Shown in pieces: positions 34,725-43,793 of a stretch of DNA of 64,000 bases (positions within the stretch are counted from its first letter, which is position 1; every line of letters begins with the position of its first letter). The DNA is taken from positions 124,001 through 188,000 of the forward strand of contig NZ_PPTR01000002.1 of NCBI RefSeq assembly GCF_003339845.1, read 5' to 3'. The notes below the pieces were generated by a model, which ran no database searches, had not been told where the DNA came from, and saw only the letters and a program-made list of their open reading frames with translations. The translations under genes and the position numbers were made by a program. The stretch comes from Gordonibacter sp. 28C (lineage in GTDB: Bacteria; Actinomycetota; Coriobacteriia; Coriobacteriales; Eggerthellaceae).

Positions 34725-35585
34725 CTACAGCCCCCGCAGATCCAAATCGGGGCACGCCCCCAAATCGACCGCCTGGATGGCGATGCAGCTGGGACCGCCC
34801 TGCGTGATGAACGCCGGACCGAGCTCGAACAAGCCGAGACGGCAAGCGGGGAACCGCTCCTGGAGCCAGGCGAGCGCGTCGGCCGCCTGCCCGGGATTGT
34901 CGGCATGGCTGACCCCCACGAAGTAGCCGGCCCCCACCCCGCGGCCCTCGAAGTCGGCCGCGATGGCCGCAAGGGCCTTCTTGAACGACCGGGCGATGGC
35001 GAGCCTATCCAGCCGCCGGCCGTCGTCGGTCTGTTCCATAACGGGAAACGCCCTGACGAGATGGGCGAACTTGGCCGCGAGCGGCGTGAGGCGCCCGCCG
35101 CGGCGCAGGTAGTCGAAGTCCTCGGGCATGAGGCAGGACCGCATGGAGCCCATCATGACGTGCAGCTCGTCCACGATCCGGGCGGCGTCGAGACCCTGCT
35201 CGGCCAACCGCACGGCGAAAAGAGCGAGCGCCCGATGGGGCACGCAGAGCGTCCTCGTGTTCACCACGTGCACGCGTTCGGGATTGCGGGCCTGCTCGCG
35301 CAGGCCGCAGGTCATCTCGTAGGCGCCCGACAGGCCGTCCGCCATGGCCAGGTGCACCACCTCCTCGTCCGTGTCGTAAGCCTCCAGCGTGAGCGCCGGA
35401 GGAGGCGAGGCGCTCTGGGGCAGGGCGCCCGCCCGCACGAGGGACAGGAACTCCTTTGAGGATATGTCCTCGTACTCGAGCCAGGTGCTTCCGTCGACGG
35501 ACACCGTCAACGGAAGCACCGTCATCCCCAGCCTCGCGCCTTCTTCGATGGAGAGCATTACGGATGAATCGGTCACGATCCTCAT
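34725..35585 (-). CDS. DegV family fatty-acid-binding protein
   Basis: 286-residue cytoplasmic protein of the DegV/FakB fold that binds a fatty-acid carboxylate. Signatures are the N-terminal RIVTDSSVML, the LPQSASPPPALTLEAY segment (usual T-SQPS region), MADGLSGAYEM and FDYLRRGGRLTPLAA. FakB-type proteins present fatty acids to a FakA kinase; no kinase gene lies in the window. Single gene convergent with the LuxR gene. Confidence 0.88.
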   Translation of the reverse strand: MRIVTDSSVMLSIEEGARLGMTVLPLTVSVDGSTWLEYEDISSKEFLSLVRAGALPQSASPPPALTLEAYDTDEEVVHLAMADGLSGAYEMTCGLREQARNPERVHVVNTRTLCVPHRALALFAVRLAEQGLDAARIVDELHVMMGSMRSCLMPEDFDYLRRGGRLTPLAAKFAHLVRAFPVMEQTDDGRRLDRLAIARSFKKALAAIAADFEGRGVGAGYFVGVSHADNPGQAADALAWLQERFPACRLGLFELGPAFITQGGPSCIAIQAVDLGACPDLDLRGL

Positions 35586-35801
35586 GGCGAGCCCGCTTTC
35601 TTCTCGTCGGGGTCGAGGTGCGCGCGCCGCTCCCCTTGCGGCCTCGTGCGCGCTCCCGTTCGTTTCATCATGCGGGATGGGGCTGCATTAAACAAGGTCA
35701 AATCGAAAAAAGCAGCCGCCCCCACCGATTCGGCACGATCGCTCCCGCCGCGGCCGCGCGCCAACGAGGCCGCTATCGTTCAAAACGGCGGGCAGGGGGC
35801 G

Positions 35802-38153
35802 CTATCCGCCGATCTTCACGATGGGGGCGTAGTCCTTGAGCAGCTTCTTCGTCTGGCCGGACTTCGCGAACTTCACGTAGAGCGTGTCGCCGTCCACCTT
35901 CGTCACCTTGCCGCGGCCGAACGTCTTGTGGTCCACGGAGTCGCCCGTCGAGAACGTCATCTTCGCCGCGGCCTTCTTGCCCGCGTCGGGACGCGCGTAC
36001 GCCTCGGCCCGCCGGTCGGCGCGACCGGCCGAACCCGACGCGCTCGAGCGCCCGAACACGCGGCCCTCCCCCGCCTCGGTGCCCGAGCCGGCTATGCCGC
36101 GGCGGCTGCCGCGCTTCTCCCAGCCCGTGCCGGAAAAGCCCGCCGAGCCCACGCCGGACGACTGGCGCAGCTCGCCGGGAATCTCCTGGACGAAGCGCGA
36201 CACGGGGTTCGCCGACGTCTGGCCGAAGATCTGGCGCTGCGAGGCGCAGGTCAGGTACAGGCGCTTGCGGGCGCGCGTGATGGCCACGTAGGCCAGTCTT
36301 CGCTCCTCCTCGATGCCGGCGGCGTCGGCCACGGAGTTCATGTGCGGGAACAGCGTCTCCTCCATGCCGGCCACGAACACGCAGTCGAACTCCAGGCCCT
36401 TGGACGAGTGCACCGTCATGAGCGTGACCGCATGGCCGTCCTCGGCCACGGTGTCCAGATCGGTGCGCAGGCGCACCCATTCGATGAAGTCGGCAAGCGA
36501 GTCGCCGCGCAGGACGCGCGCCGGGGGCTTCGCCTGTCCGTCGTCGTCCGCCCCGCCGGCGGTCGGCGCCGCGTAGTCCGCGTCCTCGTCGTCGTGCGTG
36601 TCCGAGAACTCGTCCACCACGCCCAGGAACTCCTGGATGTTCTCGATGCGCCCGCGCGCCTCGTCGGTGTTCTCGGCCTGCAGGGCCCCGATAAGGCCGC
36701 TCTTGTCGATGACGGCCTCGATGACCTTGCGCAGGTCCCCGCCGTACGTGCGCGCCTCGTTCACCAGACCCACGAACTCCGCCACGGACTGCCGCGTGGA
36801 CGCGCGCAGCTCCGGATCGACGATGGCCAGCTCGGCACCTTCCATGAACGTCATGCCCATCTCGCGCGCGAACTGCTCGATGCGCTCGATGGTGGTTTTG
36901 CCGATGCCGCGCCGCGGCACGTTGATCACGCGCTTCGCCGCGATGTCGTCGGCCGGGTTCACCACGAGCGTGAGGTACGCCATGACGTCGCGGATCTCGG
37001 CGCGGTCGAAGAAGCGCGTGCCGCCCACGATGCGGTACGGCACGCCCGCGCGCAGCAGCATGTCTTCGAGCATGCGGCTCTGCGCGTTCGTGCGGTAGAA
37101 CACGGCCATCTGGTTGTACGACAGGCCGGCCGCGCGTTGCTTCTCTATCTCGCCGGCGATCCAGCGGCCCTCGTCGCGCTCGTCGGCGGCCAGGTACACG
37201 TTGATCTTGTCGCCGTCCTCGGCGGCCGTGAACAGCTTCTTCTGCTTGCGATGCTGGTTGTTGGCGATGACGGCGTTCGCGGCGGCGAGCACGTTGCCCA
37301 CGCTGCGGTAATTCTGCTCGAGCTTCACCGTGTGCGCGCTCGGGTAGTCCTGCTCGAACTCCAGGATGTTGCGCAGGTCGGCGCCGCGCCACGAGTAGAT
37401 GGACTGGTCGTCGTCGCCCACCACCATGATGTTCTGGTGCCCCTCGGCCAGCAGGCCCGTGATGGAGTACTGGGCGTGGTTCGTGTCCTGGTACTCGTCC
37501 ACCATGATGTAGCGGAAGCGCTGCTGGTAGGCTTCGCGCACGTCCTCGTGGTTCTTGAGCAGCAGGTAGGCGTACAGCAGCAGGTCGTCGAAGTCGAAGG
37601 CGTTCGCGGCCTTCAGGCGCTCCTGCAGGCGCGTGTACACGCGCGAGGCCACCTTCCCCACCGGGTCGCTGGCCTGCCTCTCGAAATCGCCGGGAACGAC
37701 GAGCTCGTTCTTCGCCGTGGAGATGCGGTTCATGAGCGCGTTCACGGGGAAGCGCTTCGGATCGATGTCCAGCTCGGACATGATCTCCTTGTACAGGCGC
37801 TTCTGGTCGTCGGTGTCGTAGATGGTGAAGCTCTTCGTGAAGCCCAGGCGCTCGGCGTCGGCGCGCAGCATGCGCACGCACATGCTGTGGAACGTGGACA
37901 CCCACATGCCGCGGCAGCGCGGACCCACCAGGCCGCTCAAGCGCTCGCGCATCTCGGCGGCCGCCTTGTTCGTGAACGTGATGGCCAGGATCTCCCACGG
38001 GGCCACGTCGTGGTTCTCAATGAGGTTCGCGATGCGGTACGTGAGCACGCGCGTCTTGCCCGAGCCGGCACCGGCCAGCACGAGCAGCGGCCCGTCGATG
38101 GTGACGACCGCCTCGCGCTGCGGCCCGTTCAGAGTTTCGATGTCGATTGGCAT
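35802..38153 (-). CDS. pcrA: ATP-dependent DNA helicase PcrA/UvrD
   Basis: Superfamily 1A 3'-5' helicase of 783 residues, with motif I LAGAGSGKTRVL (28-34 core), Ia ITFTNKAAAEM, II VDEYQDTN, III VVGDDDQSIYSWRGA, IV QNYRS, V MTVHSSKGLEF and VI VAITRARKRLYL. A low-complexity linker lies after motif VI and the C-terminal GDSVDHKTFGRGKVTKVDGD is the Tudor-like RNA-polymerase-binding domain of PcrA. The start at 38153 follows AAGGA; the open frame extends upstream through repeat DNA but is not coding. It acts in excision repair and replication-conflict resolution. Confidence 0.94.
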   Translation of the reverse strand: MPIDIETLNGPQREAVVTIDGPLLVLAGAGSGKTRVLTYRIANLIENHDVAPWEILAITFTNKAAAEMRERLSGLVGPRCRGMWVSTFHSMCVRMLRADAERLGFTKSFTIYDTDDQKRLYKEIMSELDIDPKRFPVNALMNRISTAKNELVVPGDFERQASDPVGKVASRVYTRLQERLKAANAFDFDDLLLYAYLLLKNHEDVREAYQQRFRYIMVDEYQDTNHAQYSITGLLAEGHQNIMVVGDDDQSIYSWRGADLRNILEFEQDYPSAHTVKLEQNYRSVGNVLAAANAVIANNQHRKQKKLFTAAEDGDKINVYLAADERDEGRWIAGEIEKQRAAGLSYNQMAVFYRTNAQSRMLEDMLLRAGVPYRIVGGTRFFDRAEIRDVMAYLTLVVNPADDIAAKRVINVPRRGIGKTTIERIEQFAREMGMTFMEGAELAIVDPELRASTRQSVAEFVGLVNEARTYGGDLRKVIEAVIDKSGLIGALQAENTDEARGRIENIQEFLGVVDEFSDTHDDEDADYAAPTAGGADDDGQAKPPARVLRGDSLADFIEWVRLRTDLDTVAEDGHAVTLMTVHSSKGLEFDCVFVAGMEETLFPHMNSVADAAGIEEERRLAYVAITRARKRLYLTCASQRQIFGQTSANPVSRFVQEIPGELRQSSGVGSAGFSGTGWEKRGSRRGIAGSGTEAGEGRVFGRSSASGSAGRADRRAEAYARPDAGKKAAAKMTFSTGDSVDHKTFGRGKVTKVDGDTLYVKFAKSGQTKKLLKDYAPIVKIGG

Positions 38154-38235
38154 GGGGAGTCCTTTTGAGAGCAGGTTGATGCACAAGCACGCTGGTTGGC
38201 GCGCTTTACGTGAGCGGAAGCCGGAGACCGGGCGC

Positions 38236-38372
38236 CCTGTCATCCTGAGCGAAGCGAACGCCGTGAGCGCAGTCGAAGGATCCCGCGCGGTGTCAACCGC
38301 AAGGTTTTCGGCTAGCGCCGCACGAGATCCTTCGACTGCGGCGGCTTCGCCGCCTCCGCTCAGGATGACAGG
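38236..38372. repeat. Dispersed repeat as an inverted-repeat pair
   Basis: Outer arms CCTGTCATCCTGAGCG (38236-38251) and complement (38357-38372) are perfect; inner arms CGCAGTCGAAGGATC (38268-38282) and complement (38326-38340) too. The middle is not conserved with the 18.8-kb copy. It lies in the pcrA/aroF spacer. Confidence 0.8.
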
Positions 38373-38383
38373 GGGGGTGCGCT

Positions 38384-39184
38384 TTACACGATGCGTTTGC
38401 CGAACACCGCGGCGATCTCGCGCAGCTTGGCCACCAGCACTTCGAACTGGGCGGGCGTCAGCTGCTGCGGGCCGTCGGACAGGGCCACGGGCGGGTTGGG
38501 GTGCACCTCGATCATGATGGAATCGGCCCCAGCCGCCACGGCGGCAAAGGCGAGCGACGGCACCAGGTCGCGCTGGCCGGCGGGGTGCGACACGTCGATG
38601 CACACCGGGCACAGCGACTGCTTGTGGATCACCGGGATGGCGGCGATGTCCAGCGTGAAGCGCGTGGCCGTCTCGAACGTGCGGATGCCGCGCTCGCACA
38701 GCACCACGTTGTCGTTGCCTTCCGCCGTGAGGTAGTCGGTGGCGGCAAGCCATTCGGCGATGGTGCCCGCGAAGCCGCGCTTGTACAGCACCATCTTGTG
38801 CGACTCGGCGGTGACCTGGCCGATCTTCTTCAGCAGGCTGAAGTTCTGGAAGTTGCGCGCGCCCACCTGCAGGCCGTCCACGTAGGAGTGGACCAGCTCG
38901 CAGTGAGCCGAGTCCATGACCTCGGTGAGCGTTTTCAGGCCGTGCTTGTCACCCGCGTCCTTCATGATCTGGAGGGCTTCCTCGCCCAGGCCCTGGAACG
39001 AGTGCGGGTTCGTGCGGGGCTTGAACGCGCCGCCGCGGATCCACGTGAGGCCGAGGCCCGCGACGCATTCCGCCACTTCGTCGAACTGTTCGACCGACTC
39101 GACGGAGCACGGGCCGGCGAAGATGGTGATCTCGTCGGTGCGGGTTCCGAGGTCGGGGATGGGGGCAATGTTCACTTCGCTCAT
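38384..39184 (-). CDS. aroF: 3-deoxy-7-phosphoheptulonate synthase (DAHP synthase)
   Basis: First enzyme of the shikimate pathway, joining phosphoenolpyruvate and erythrose 4-phosphate. 266 residues of the short I-beta (KDO8P-synthase-like) type: IFAGPCSVES, IRGGAFKPRTNPHSFQG, VGARNFQNFSLL, LYKRGFAGTIAEW, CERGIRTFE and DVSHPAGQR. There is no N-terminal ferredoxin-like regulatory domain. Its ATG overlaps the stop codon of the chorismate mutase gene by four bases (39181-39184), so the two are translationally coupled; in other bacteria the mutase can transmit feedback inhibition to such DAHP synthases. Confidence 0.93.
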   Translation of the reverse strand: MSEVNIAPIPDLGTRTDEITIFAGPCSVESVEQFDEVAECVAGLGLTWIRGGAFKPRTNPHSFQGLGEEALQIMKDAGDKHGLKTLTEVMDSAHCELVHSYVDGLQVGARNFQNFSLLKKIGQVTAESHKMVLYKRGFAGTIAEWLAATDYLTAEGNDNVVLCERGIRTFETATRFTLDIAAIPVIHKQSLCPVCIDVSHPAGQRDLVPSLAFAAVAAGADSIMIEVHPNPPVALSDGPQQLTPAQFEVLVAKLREIAAVFGKRIV

Positions 39185-39462
39185 ACGGACGGGGTCTCCT
39201 TCATGATCTTGAGAATGGTGGCGTAGATCTCGCGCAGGTTCTCGTTGTACAGGGGACCCTCGTTGTAGCTGCTCACCTTGGCGAAGATCTCCTCTTCGCG
39301 CTTGGCGTCGTACAGGCCCAGATGGGCTCCGGGCTTGAGACCGCGGATGACCAGCGAATGACCGGCGCGCTTGTTGAGCAGCGCGACGATCTGCCGATCG
39401 ATCTCGTCGATCTTGGCACGATGTTCTTGAATCTCCGCCAGGGAGCTGTTCTCGTCAGACAT
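39181..39462 (-). CDS. aroQ: Chorismate mutase, AroQ type
   Basis: Converts chorismate to prephenate. 93-residue all-helical AroQ domain: HRAKIDEIDRQIVALLNKRA (active-site Arg and Lys helix), IRGLK and a second helix KREEEIFAKV. Start ATG 39462 follows AGGAAAG; an upstream ATG lacks a ribosome site. It lies directly before aroF with a 4-base overlap. Free-standing rather than fused to prephenate dehydratase or dehydrogenase. Confidence 0.88.
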   Translation of the reverse strand: MSDENSSLAEIQEHRAKIDEIDRQIVALLNKRAGHSLVIRGLKPGAHLGLYDAKREEEIFAKVSSYNEGPLYNENLREIYATILKIMKETPSV

Positions 39463-39615
39463 CGGCTTTCCTCTCATGACTCATATGCGATAACGAGCAT
39501 GGCCAAAACGCCGAACGGCAACCGGCCCTCGTGTGCTGACCATGATAGCAAAAGCGACGCGCCTGATTGGCGCGCCGCCCAAATTCATACGGAAGTTGGA
39601 GCGAATCGAGGCGGT

Positions 39616-39645
39616 CGATTCCGGATCGCTCGATTCCGGATCGCT
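39616..39645 (+). repeat. Perfect 15-base tandem repeat
   Basis: CGATTCCGGATCGCT occurs twice without a gap (39616-39630, 39631-39645) in the spacer between aroQ and uppP, with a further partial GATCG nearby. Possibly a variable-number locus. Confidence 0.7.
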
Positions 39646-39724
39646 CGCCCGATGAGCGGCCAGCGATCGCCGCGCACCCGCCGCTTGAGGCGGGGCGGAC
39701 GGCCGGCGCCGAAGCCGCAGATGC

Positions 39725-40660
39725 TTACGGCAGCATACCCATCGACTCGAACACGAAGTAGCCCAGCACCAGCACGCCCACCACGATGCGGTACCAGCCG
39801 AACACCGTGAAGTCGTTCTTCTTGATGTAGCCCATGAGGAACTTGATGGCTATGACCGACATGACGAAGGCGGTGACGATGCCCACCACCAGCACCACGA
39901 TCTCCGTGGAGGTCATGGCGATGCCCGCGGCCACGAACTTGATGGCCTTCACCACGCCCCAACCGAACATGACGGGGATGGCCAGGAAGAACGTGAACTC
40001 GGCCGCCGCCGTGCGCGAGCAGCCGCACAGCATGCCGCCGATGATGGTGGCGCCGGAGCGGCTCGTGCCCGGGACGATGGCGAGCACCTGGAAGAAGCCG
40101 ATCTTGAGGGCCGTTTTCCAGTCGATGTCGTCCACGTCGGTGATTTTGAACACCTGCGCCTCGGCGCGCTCGGCAAGGCTGCCCGCCGACAAGCGCGCAT
40201 GGCGGCCGCGCGGCGCCTCGAGGGAAGCCTCGGCCTCGCGCAGGCGACGGCGGTTGCGACGCTCCAGCACGATGAAGATGATGCCGTACAGGATGAGCAT
40301 GGCCGCAACGGTGACCTTGTTGTAGAAATGCTCGTTCACCCAATCGTCCAGCGCGAAGCCGAAGATGGCGGCGGGAATGCACCCGATGACCACCATGCCC
40401 CACAAGCGCCACGTGCTCTTCTTCTCCACGCTGGTTTTGCGCGGCGAGAAGGGGTTGAGCTTGTGGAAGTACAGGATGAGCACCGCCATGATGGCGCCCA
40501 GCTGGATGACCACCAAGAACAGCGCCAGGAACTCGTCGGACACCTGCAGTTTCACGAACTCGTCCACGAGGATCATGTGGCCGGTGGACGAGATGGGCAG
40601 CCATTCGGTGATGCCCTCCACGATGCCGAGGAGGAATGACTTCAGTGCTTCGATAATCAT
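39725..40660 (-). CDS. uppP: Undecaprenyl-diphosphatase
   Basis: Membrane phosphatase (BacA family) of 311 residues that recycles the peptidoglycan lipid carrier and gives bacitracin tolerance. Catalytic motifs are LGIVEGITEWLPISSTGH near the N-terminus and VPGTSRSGAT in the second half, with about eight hydrophobic helices. A hydrophilic insert of roughly 45 residues (RRNRRRLREAE to FKITDVDDIDW) is longer than in E. coli. The gene lies alone, 30 bases downstream of a small membrane protein gene. Confidence 0.93.
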   Translation of the reverse strand: MIIEALKSFLLGIVEGITEWLPISSTGHMILVDEFVKLQVSDEFLALFLVVIQLGAIMAVLILYFHKLNPFSPRKTSVEKKSTWRLWGMVVIGCIPAAIFGFALDDWVNEHFYNKVTVAAMLILYGIIFIVLERRNRRRLREAEASLEAPRGRHARLSAGSLAERAEAQVFKITDVDDIDWKTALKIGFFQVLAIVPGTSRSGATIIGGMLCGCSRTAAAEFTFFLAIPVMFGWGVVKAIKFVAAGIAMTSTEIVVLVVGIVTAFVMSVIAIKFLMGYIKKNDFTVFGWYRIVVGVLVLGYFVFESMGMLP

Positions 40661-40690
40661 GCGCGCGTACTTCCTAGTTGTTCGTCGGGA

Positions 40691-41053
40691 TTACTGCTTG
40701 TGCTGGTAATGGTCCTGCAGCATGGCGATGGCCAGCAGGGCGACCGAAAGGCACAGCCCCATGAGCACGTAAGTGGGGACCTCCTGCCCGAGCGCGATCG
40801 TCGCGAACGCGACGACGGCGATGATGAGCGCCGCCAGCTTGCACAGATACGAGATGCGCCGGTTGAACGAGGCATGCAGATCGCGCCTGCGTTGCTCGTC
40901 GAGCTCGTCTTGGGTCAAGGGCTTCCGCACGCGACGGGCGCGCGCGTTGGCGGCGTCGTCCGCCGGCAGCGCAACCCCCGTCGACGACCCCGCCCCCTCG
41001 GCACCCATTGGCGCCGGCTCGAGCCCGTCTGTATTCTCGCTCTCGTTATCCAT
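40691..41053 (-). CDS. Small two-helix membrane protein
   Basis: 120 residues. The first 65 are polar and disordered, then come a basic stretch (QRRRDLHASFNRRISY) and two transmembrane helices (LAALIIAVVAFATIAL and YVLMGLCLSVALLAIAML). No known domain. The start MDNESENTD at 41053 is chosen because the longer open frame upstream has no coding character; its ribosome site is weak. It may be co-transcribed with uppP. Confidence 0.65.
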   Translation of the reverse strand: MDNESENTDGLEPAPMGAEGAGSSTGVALPADDAANARARRVRKPLTQDELDEQRRRDLHASFNRRISYLCKLAALIIAVVAFATIALGQEVPTYVLMGLCLSVALLAIAMLQDHYQHKQ

Positions 41054-41259
41054 GCAGGTGATTGTACACGACGGAACGCGGCAGGTCGAAGAAAACATAG
41101 GGGGGACATGAACGGGAAGAAGGCGAAGGAAAGCGCGTGCCGAGAGCACAGGGGGCTCGGCCGCTATCGATCCCCCTCCCCTCGGCATGCCCGCCTCTGG
41201 CGGCCCTGCACGCGCGAGCAATCTTCTTGTACAATGGGAACACGATCGAAGGAGGACCC

Positions 41260-42114
41260 ATGGCCGACAGAGACGAACGACGAGTCCAAGCGGCGAAGCA
41301 TCTCGCCCTCATGAAGGGGGCGTTGGCAAGCGAGACGGCCGCGACCGTCGCCGCCGCGGTAATCTACGAGGACGGCGAGGGACGAGAACTGCCCCTTCCG
41401 GAGGCGGCTTTCGAATCGACCGAGACCTCCGTCACCACCGCGTTCGCTCCCGCCGCCCTGCGCGATGCCGTCGGCAAGACGGCCGTAGTGGACCCGACAG
41501 CGTTCACGCGCCCCGGTGGGGGCTACGAGGACGGCGCGTTCGGCCCGGAGCAAATCTTGTGCTCGGAGAGCAACCTCTACCCTATCCTTTGTGGACTCAA
41601 AGACGCCTACCACGACGGCAACCGCGGCTACCAGCGCGGGCAACTGTTCACGGATCGCGCCCTCTACCTGCCCGACGTGGTGTTCTCGCACGACGGCACC
41701 ATCCGCAAGGCCGACGTCATCGCCATCCCCGAGCCGAACCGCGCCCGCGCGCTCGAGAACCATCGCTCGGAGCGGGAGTGCGACCGATGCCTTGCCGAGC
41801 GCATCGAAGCCATCCTGCGAATAACCGCCGCCAACGGATGTGAGACGCTGATATGCGGCGCCTTCGGCTGCGGGCGCGAAGGCTTCGACCCGCAACAGGT
41901 GATCGGCCTGTTCAAGGATTGGATCGAGGCACACCCAGGGGCCATTGGCCGCATCGTGTTTGCCGTGCCCCGCGCGCATGCGAGCGCATTCGACGAGGCG
42001 CTCGGCAAGCCCACAGTCGAAGAGGTCGCGTCGGCTATCGTGGACGAGGACGAGGATGAGGACAGCTTCGACGTGCGGGACGTCGAGCTTCCCGAAGGTG
42101 TGACGTTGCGCTAG
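41260..42114 (+). CDS. PARG-like macrodomain protein (TIGR02452 family)
   Basis: 284-residue cytoplasmic protein of the bacterial-type poly(ADP-ribose) glycohydrolase family. The ADP-ribose diphosphate loop TRPGGGYEDGAFG (83-95) is followed by PEQILCSESNLYPIL; in active members this is QEEALCRSS. The first glutamate is kept (E97) but the catalytic second one is Q98. Later motifs are VFSHDG and CGAFGCGREGFDP. A GGAGGACCC site precedes ATG 41260. The C-terminal tail is acidic. Either activity is lost and it only binds ADP-ribose, or another residue takes over. Confidence 0.82.
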   Translation: MADRDERRVQAAKHLALMKGALASETAATVAAAVIYEDGEGRELPLPEAAFESTETSVTTAFAPAALRDAVGKTAVVDPTAFTRPGGGYEDGAFGPEQILCSESNLYPILCGLKDAYHDGNRGYQRGQLFTDRALYLPDVVFSHDGTIRKADVIAIPEPNRARALENHRSERECDRCLAERIEAILRITAANGCETLICGAFGCGREGFDPQQVIGLFKDWIEAHPGAIGRIVFAVPRAHASAFDEALGKPTVEEVASAIVDEDEDEDSFDVRDVELPEGVTLR

Positions 42115-42210
42115 GGACCGAGCGCGGGCGCGAACGTCCACGGGGGTGGGCGGCATGCGTCAACCGACGAAACGTCGCGCGTTCCGCACCGCCCGAGCCA
42201 ATCGGCCAGC

Positions 42211-43626
42211 CTACGCGAGGCCAGGCTCGCCTTCGTCGTTGGCGACGACCGCTTGCGTGCGGCCCTCCGGCAGCTTGCGCGCAACGTGGCGGAAAACCGC
42301 GCAGAACACGACGCCCTTCGCGATGGAGGTGATCGTGAGCGCCCACCAAACGCCGTCGAGGCCGAGCGGCGTGGAGCTCAGCAGCAGCGCCAGCGGAATG
42401 CGCGAGCCGGTGAGCGTGACGCTGATGATGCTGCAGAGCCTTGTTTTCCCGAGGCCCGACAGCGCGCCCACGGTCATGAGCTCGATGCACATGAACGCTT
42501 CCCCGATGCCGATGACGAACAGGTACGACGACGAGATGTCCACCACGTCGGGCTCGTGGAAGAACACCGTGGAGATGGGTCCGGGCAGGAAGATGAACAG
42601 CGCCGACACCGCGAGCGCCCACGCGCCCACCGCGGCGAACGCCAGGCGGTAGCCGCGTCTGATGCGCTCCGGGCGGCGCGCGCCGAAGTTCTGCGCCGCG
42701 AACGCGTTGAGCGCCGAGCCGACGGCGTCGGCCGTGCACCAGGTGAGCGACTCGATCTGCCCGCCGACGCGCTGGACGGCCACCGCCCCGCTGCCCCAAG
42801 CCGCCACCATACGCGTGAGCACCATGGAGATGACCGCGTACAGCGCGCTCTGGATGGCGGCGGGCAGGCCGATCTTCACGATGCGCGACAGATGGACGGC
42901 CTTGGTGGGCTGCAGCGGGCGCACGCGCCGCAGCACGTTGGCCGCTCCCCCGTCGCGCACGATGCCAGCGATCATGAGAACGGCCACCACCAGCTGGGCG
43001 AACACGGTGGCGACGCCCGCGCCCAGCACCCCGAGCTGCGGCACGGGGCCGAGCCCCAGGATGAGCAGCGGGTCGAGCGCCATGTTCACGACGAGCCCGA
43101 CCGCGTTGGCCTTGAAGGGCGTCTTCGAATCGCCCTGCGCCGTGAGCAGGCCGGTGAGCGTTTGCGAGAGGTAGATGAACAGGACGAACCCGCCGCAAAG
43201 GCGCAGGTACAACGCCGCCTCCTGTGCGACGAGCGGATCGTCCGGGACGAGGATGCCCACGAGGCCGTCGGCGAAAGCCAGTGTCGCGGCCGAAAACGCG
43301 AGCGCAAGGCCCACGGCGAGCTGAAGCGCGCCGCGCGCGTACTGCACGGCCTCGTCCGGCCGGCGGTTCCCGAGCGCCTGCGCCATGTTCACCTGCCCGC
43401 CCATGCGCGCCATGACCACGATGGCCGAGGCGAGCCACGTGTACATGCCTGCCACGCCCACGGCGGCCACCGCGTTCGAACCGAGCAGCCCGATCCACGC
43501 CATGTCCGTGATGTTGTAGGCTGTGGCAAGGAAGGCGGAAGCCATAATGGGCAGCGCCAGCCGCGCGAGCGCCGAGCCGATAGGCTCGTTCACCAGATCG
43601 ATTTGTCGTTGCTTGGGTTGGGGCAC
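42211..43626 (-). CDS. MATE family efflux transporter (GTG start)
   Basis: 471-residue multidrug/toxin extrusion protein with twelve hydrophobic helices in two halves. The N-half has MAWIGLLGSNAVAAVGVAG and GQVNMAQALGN, the C-half VGGQIESLTWCTADAVGSAL and ALSGLGKTR. GTG 43626 gives a normal family length with a short cytoplasmic N-terminus; the open frame continues upstream but without membrane or family sequence. Substrate not predictable. Convergent with the macrodomain gene. Confidence 0.88.
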   Translation of the reverse strand: MPQPKQRQIDLVNEPIGSALARLALPIMASAFLATAYNITDMAWIGLLGSNAVAAVGVAGMYTWLASAIVVMARMGGQVNMAQALGNRRPDEAVQYARGALQLAVGLALAFSAATLAFADGLVGILVPDDPLVAQEAALYLRLCGGFVLFIYLSQTLTGLLTAQGDSKTPFKANAVGLVVNMALDPLLILGLGPVPQLGVLGAGVATVFAQLVVAVLMIAGIVRDGGAANVLRRVRPLQPTKAVHLSRIVKIGLPAAIQSALYAVISMVLTRMVAAWGSGAVAVQRVGGQIESLTWCTADAVGSALNAFAAQNFGARRPERIRRGYRLAFAAVGAWALAVSALFIFLPGPISTVFFHEPDVVDISSSYLFVIGIGEAFMCIELMTVGALSGLGKTRLCSIISVTLTGSRIPLALLLSSTPLGLDGVWWALTITSIAKGVVFCAVFRHVARKLPEGRTQAVVANDEGEPGLA

Positions 43627-43793
43627 GATGCTCGCTTCGCTTAGTTGGGGGCTTGCACGCAAAGAACGCGCCGGGCAAGCCGACGCGCAGGGGCCATTAT
43701 AGGCGACAAAGTAGGATGCGAAAGCGGCGAGGGGCAATTTACGAACAGCTCTATGACAAGTAACGCAGTCCAGGATCTCCCAGATAAGACAAC

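Noticed and set aside
34725-35585. Fatty-acid kinase system
   Set aside because: Only the DegV/FakB-type binding protein is present; no FakA-type kinase gene is in the window.
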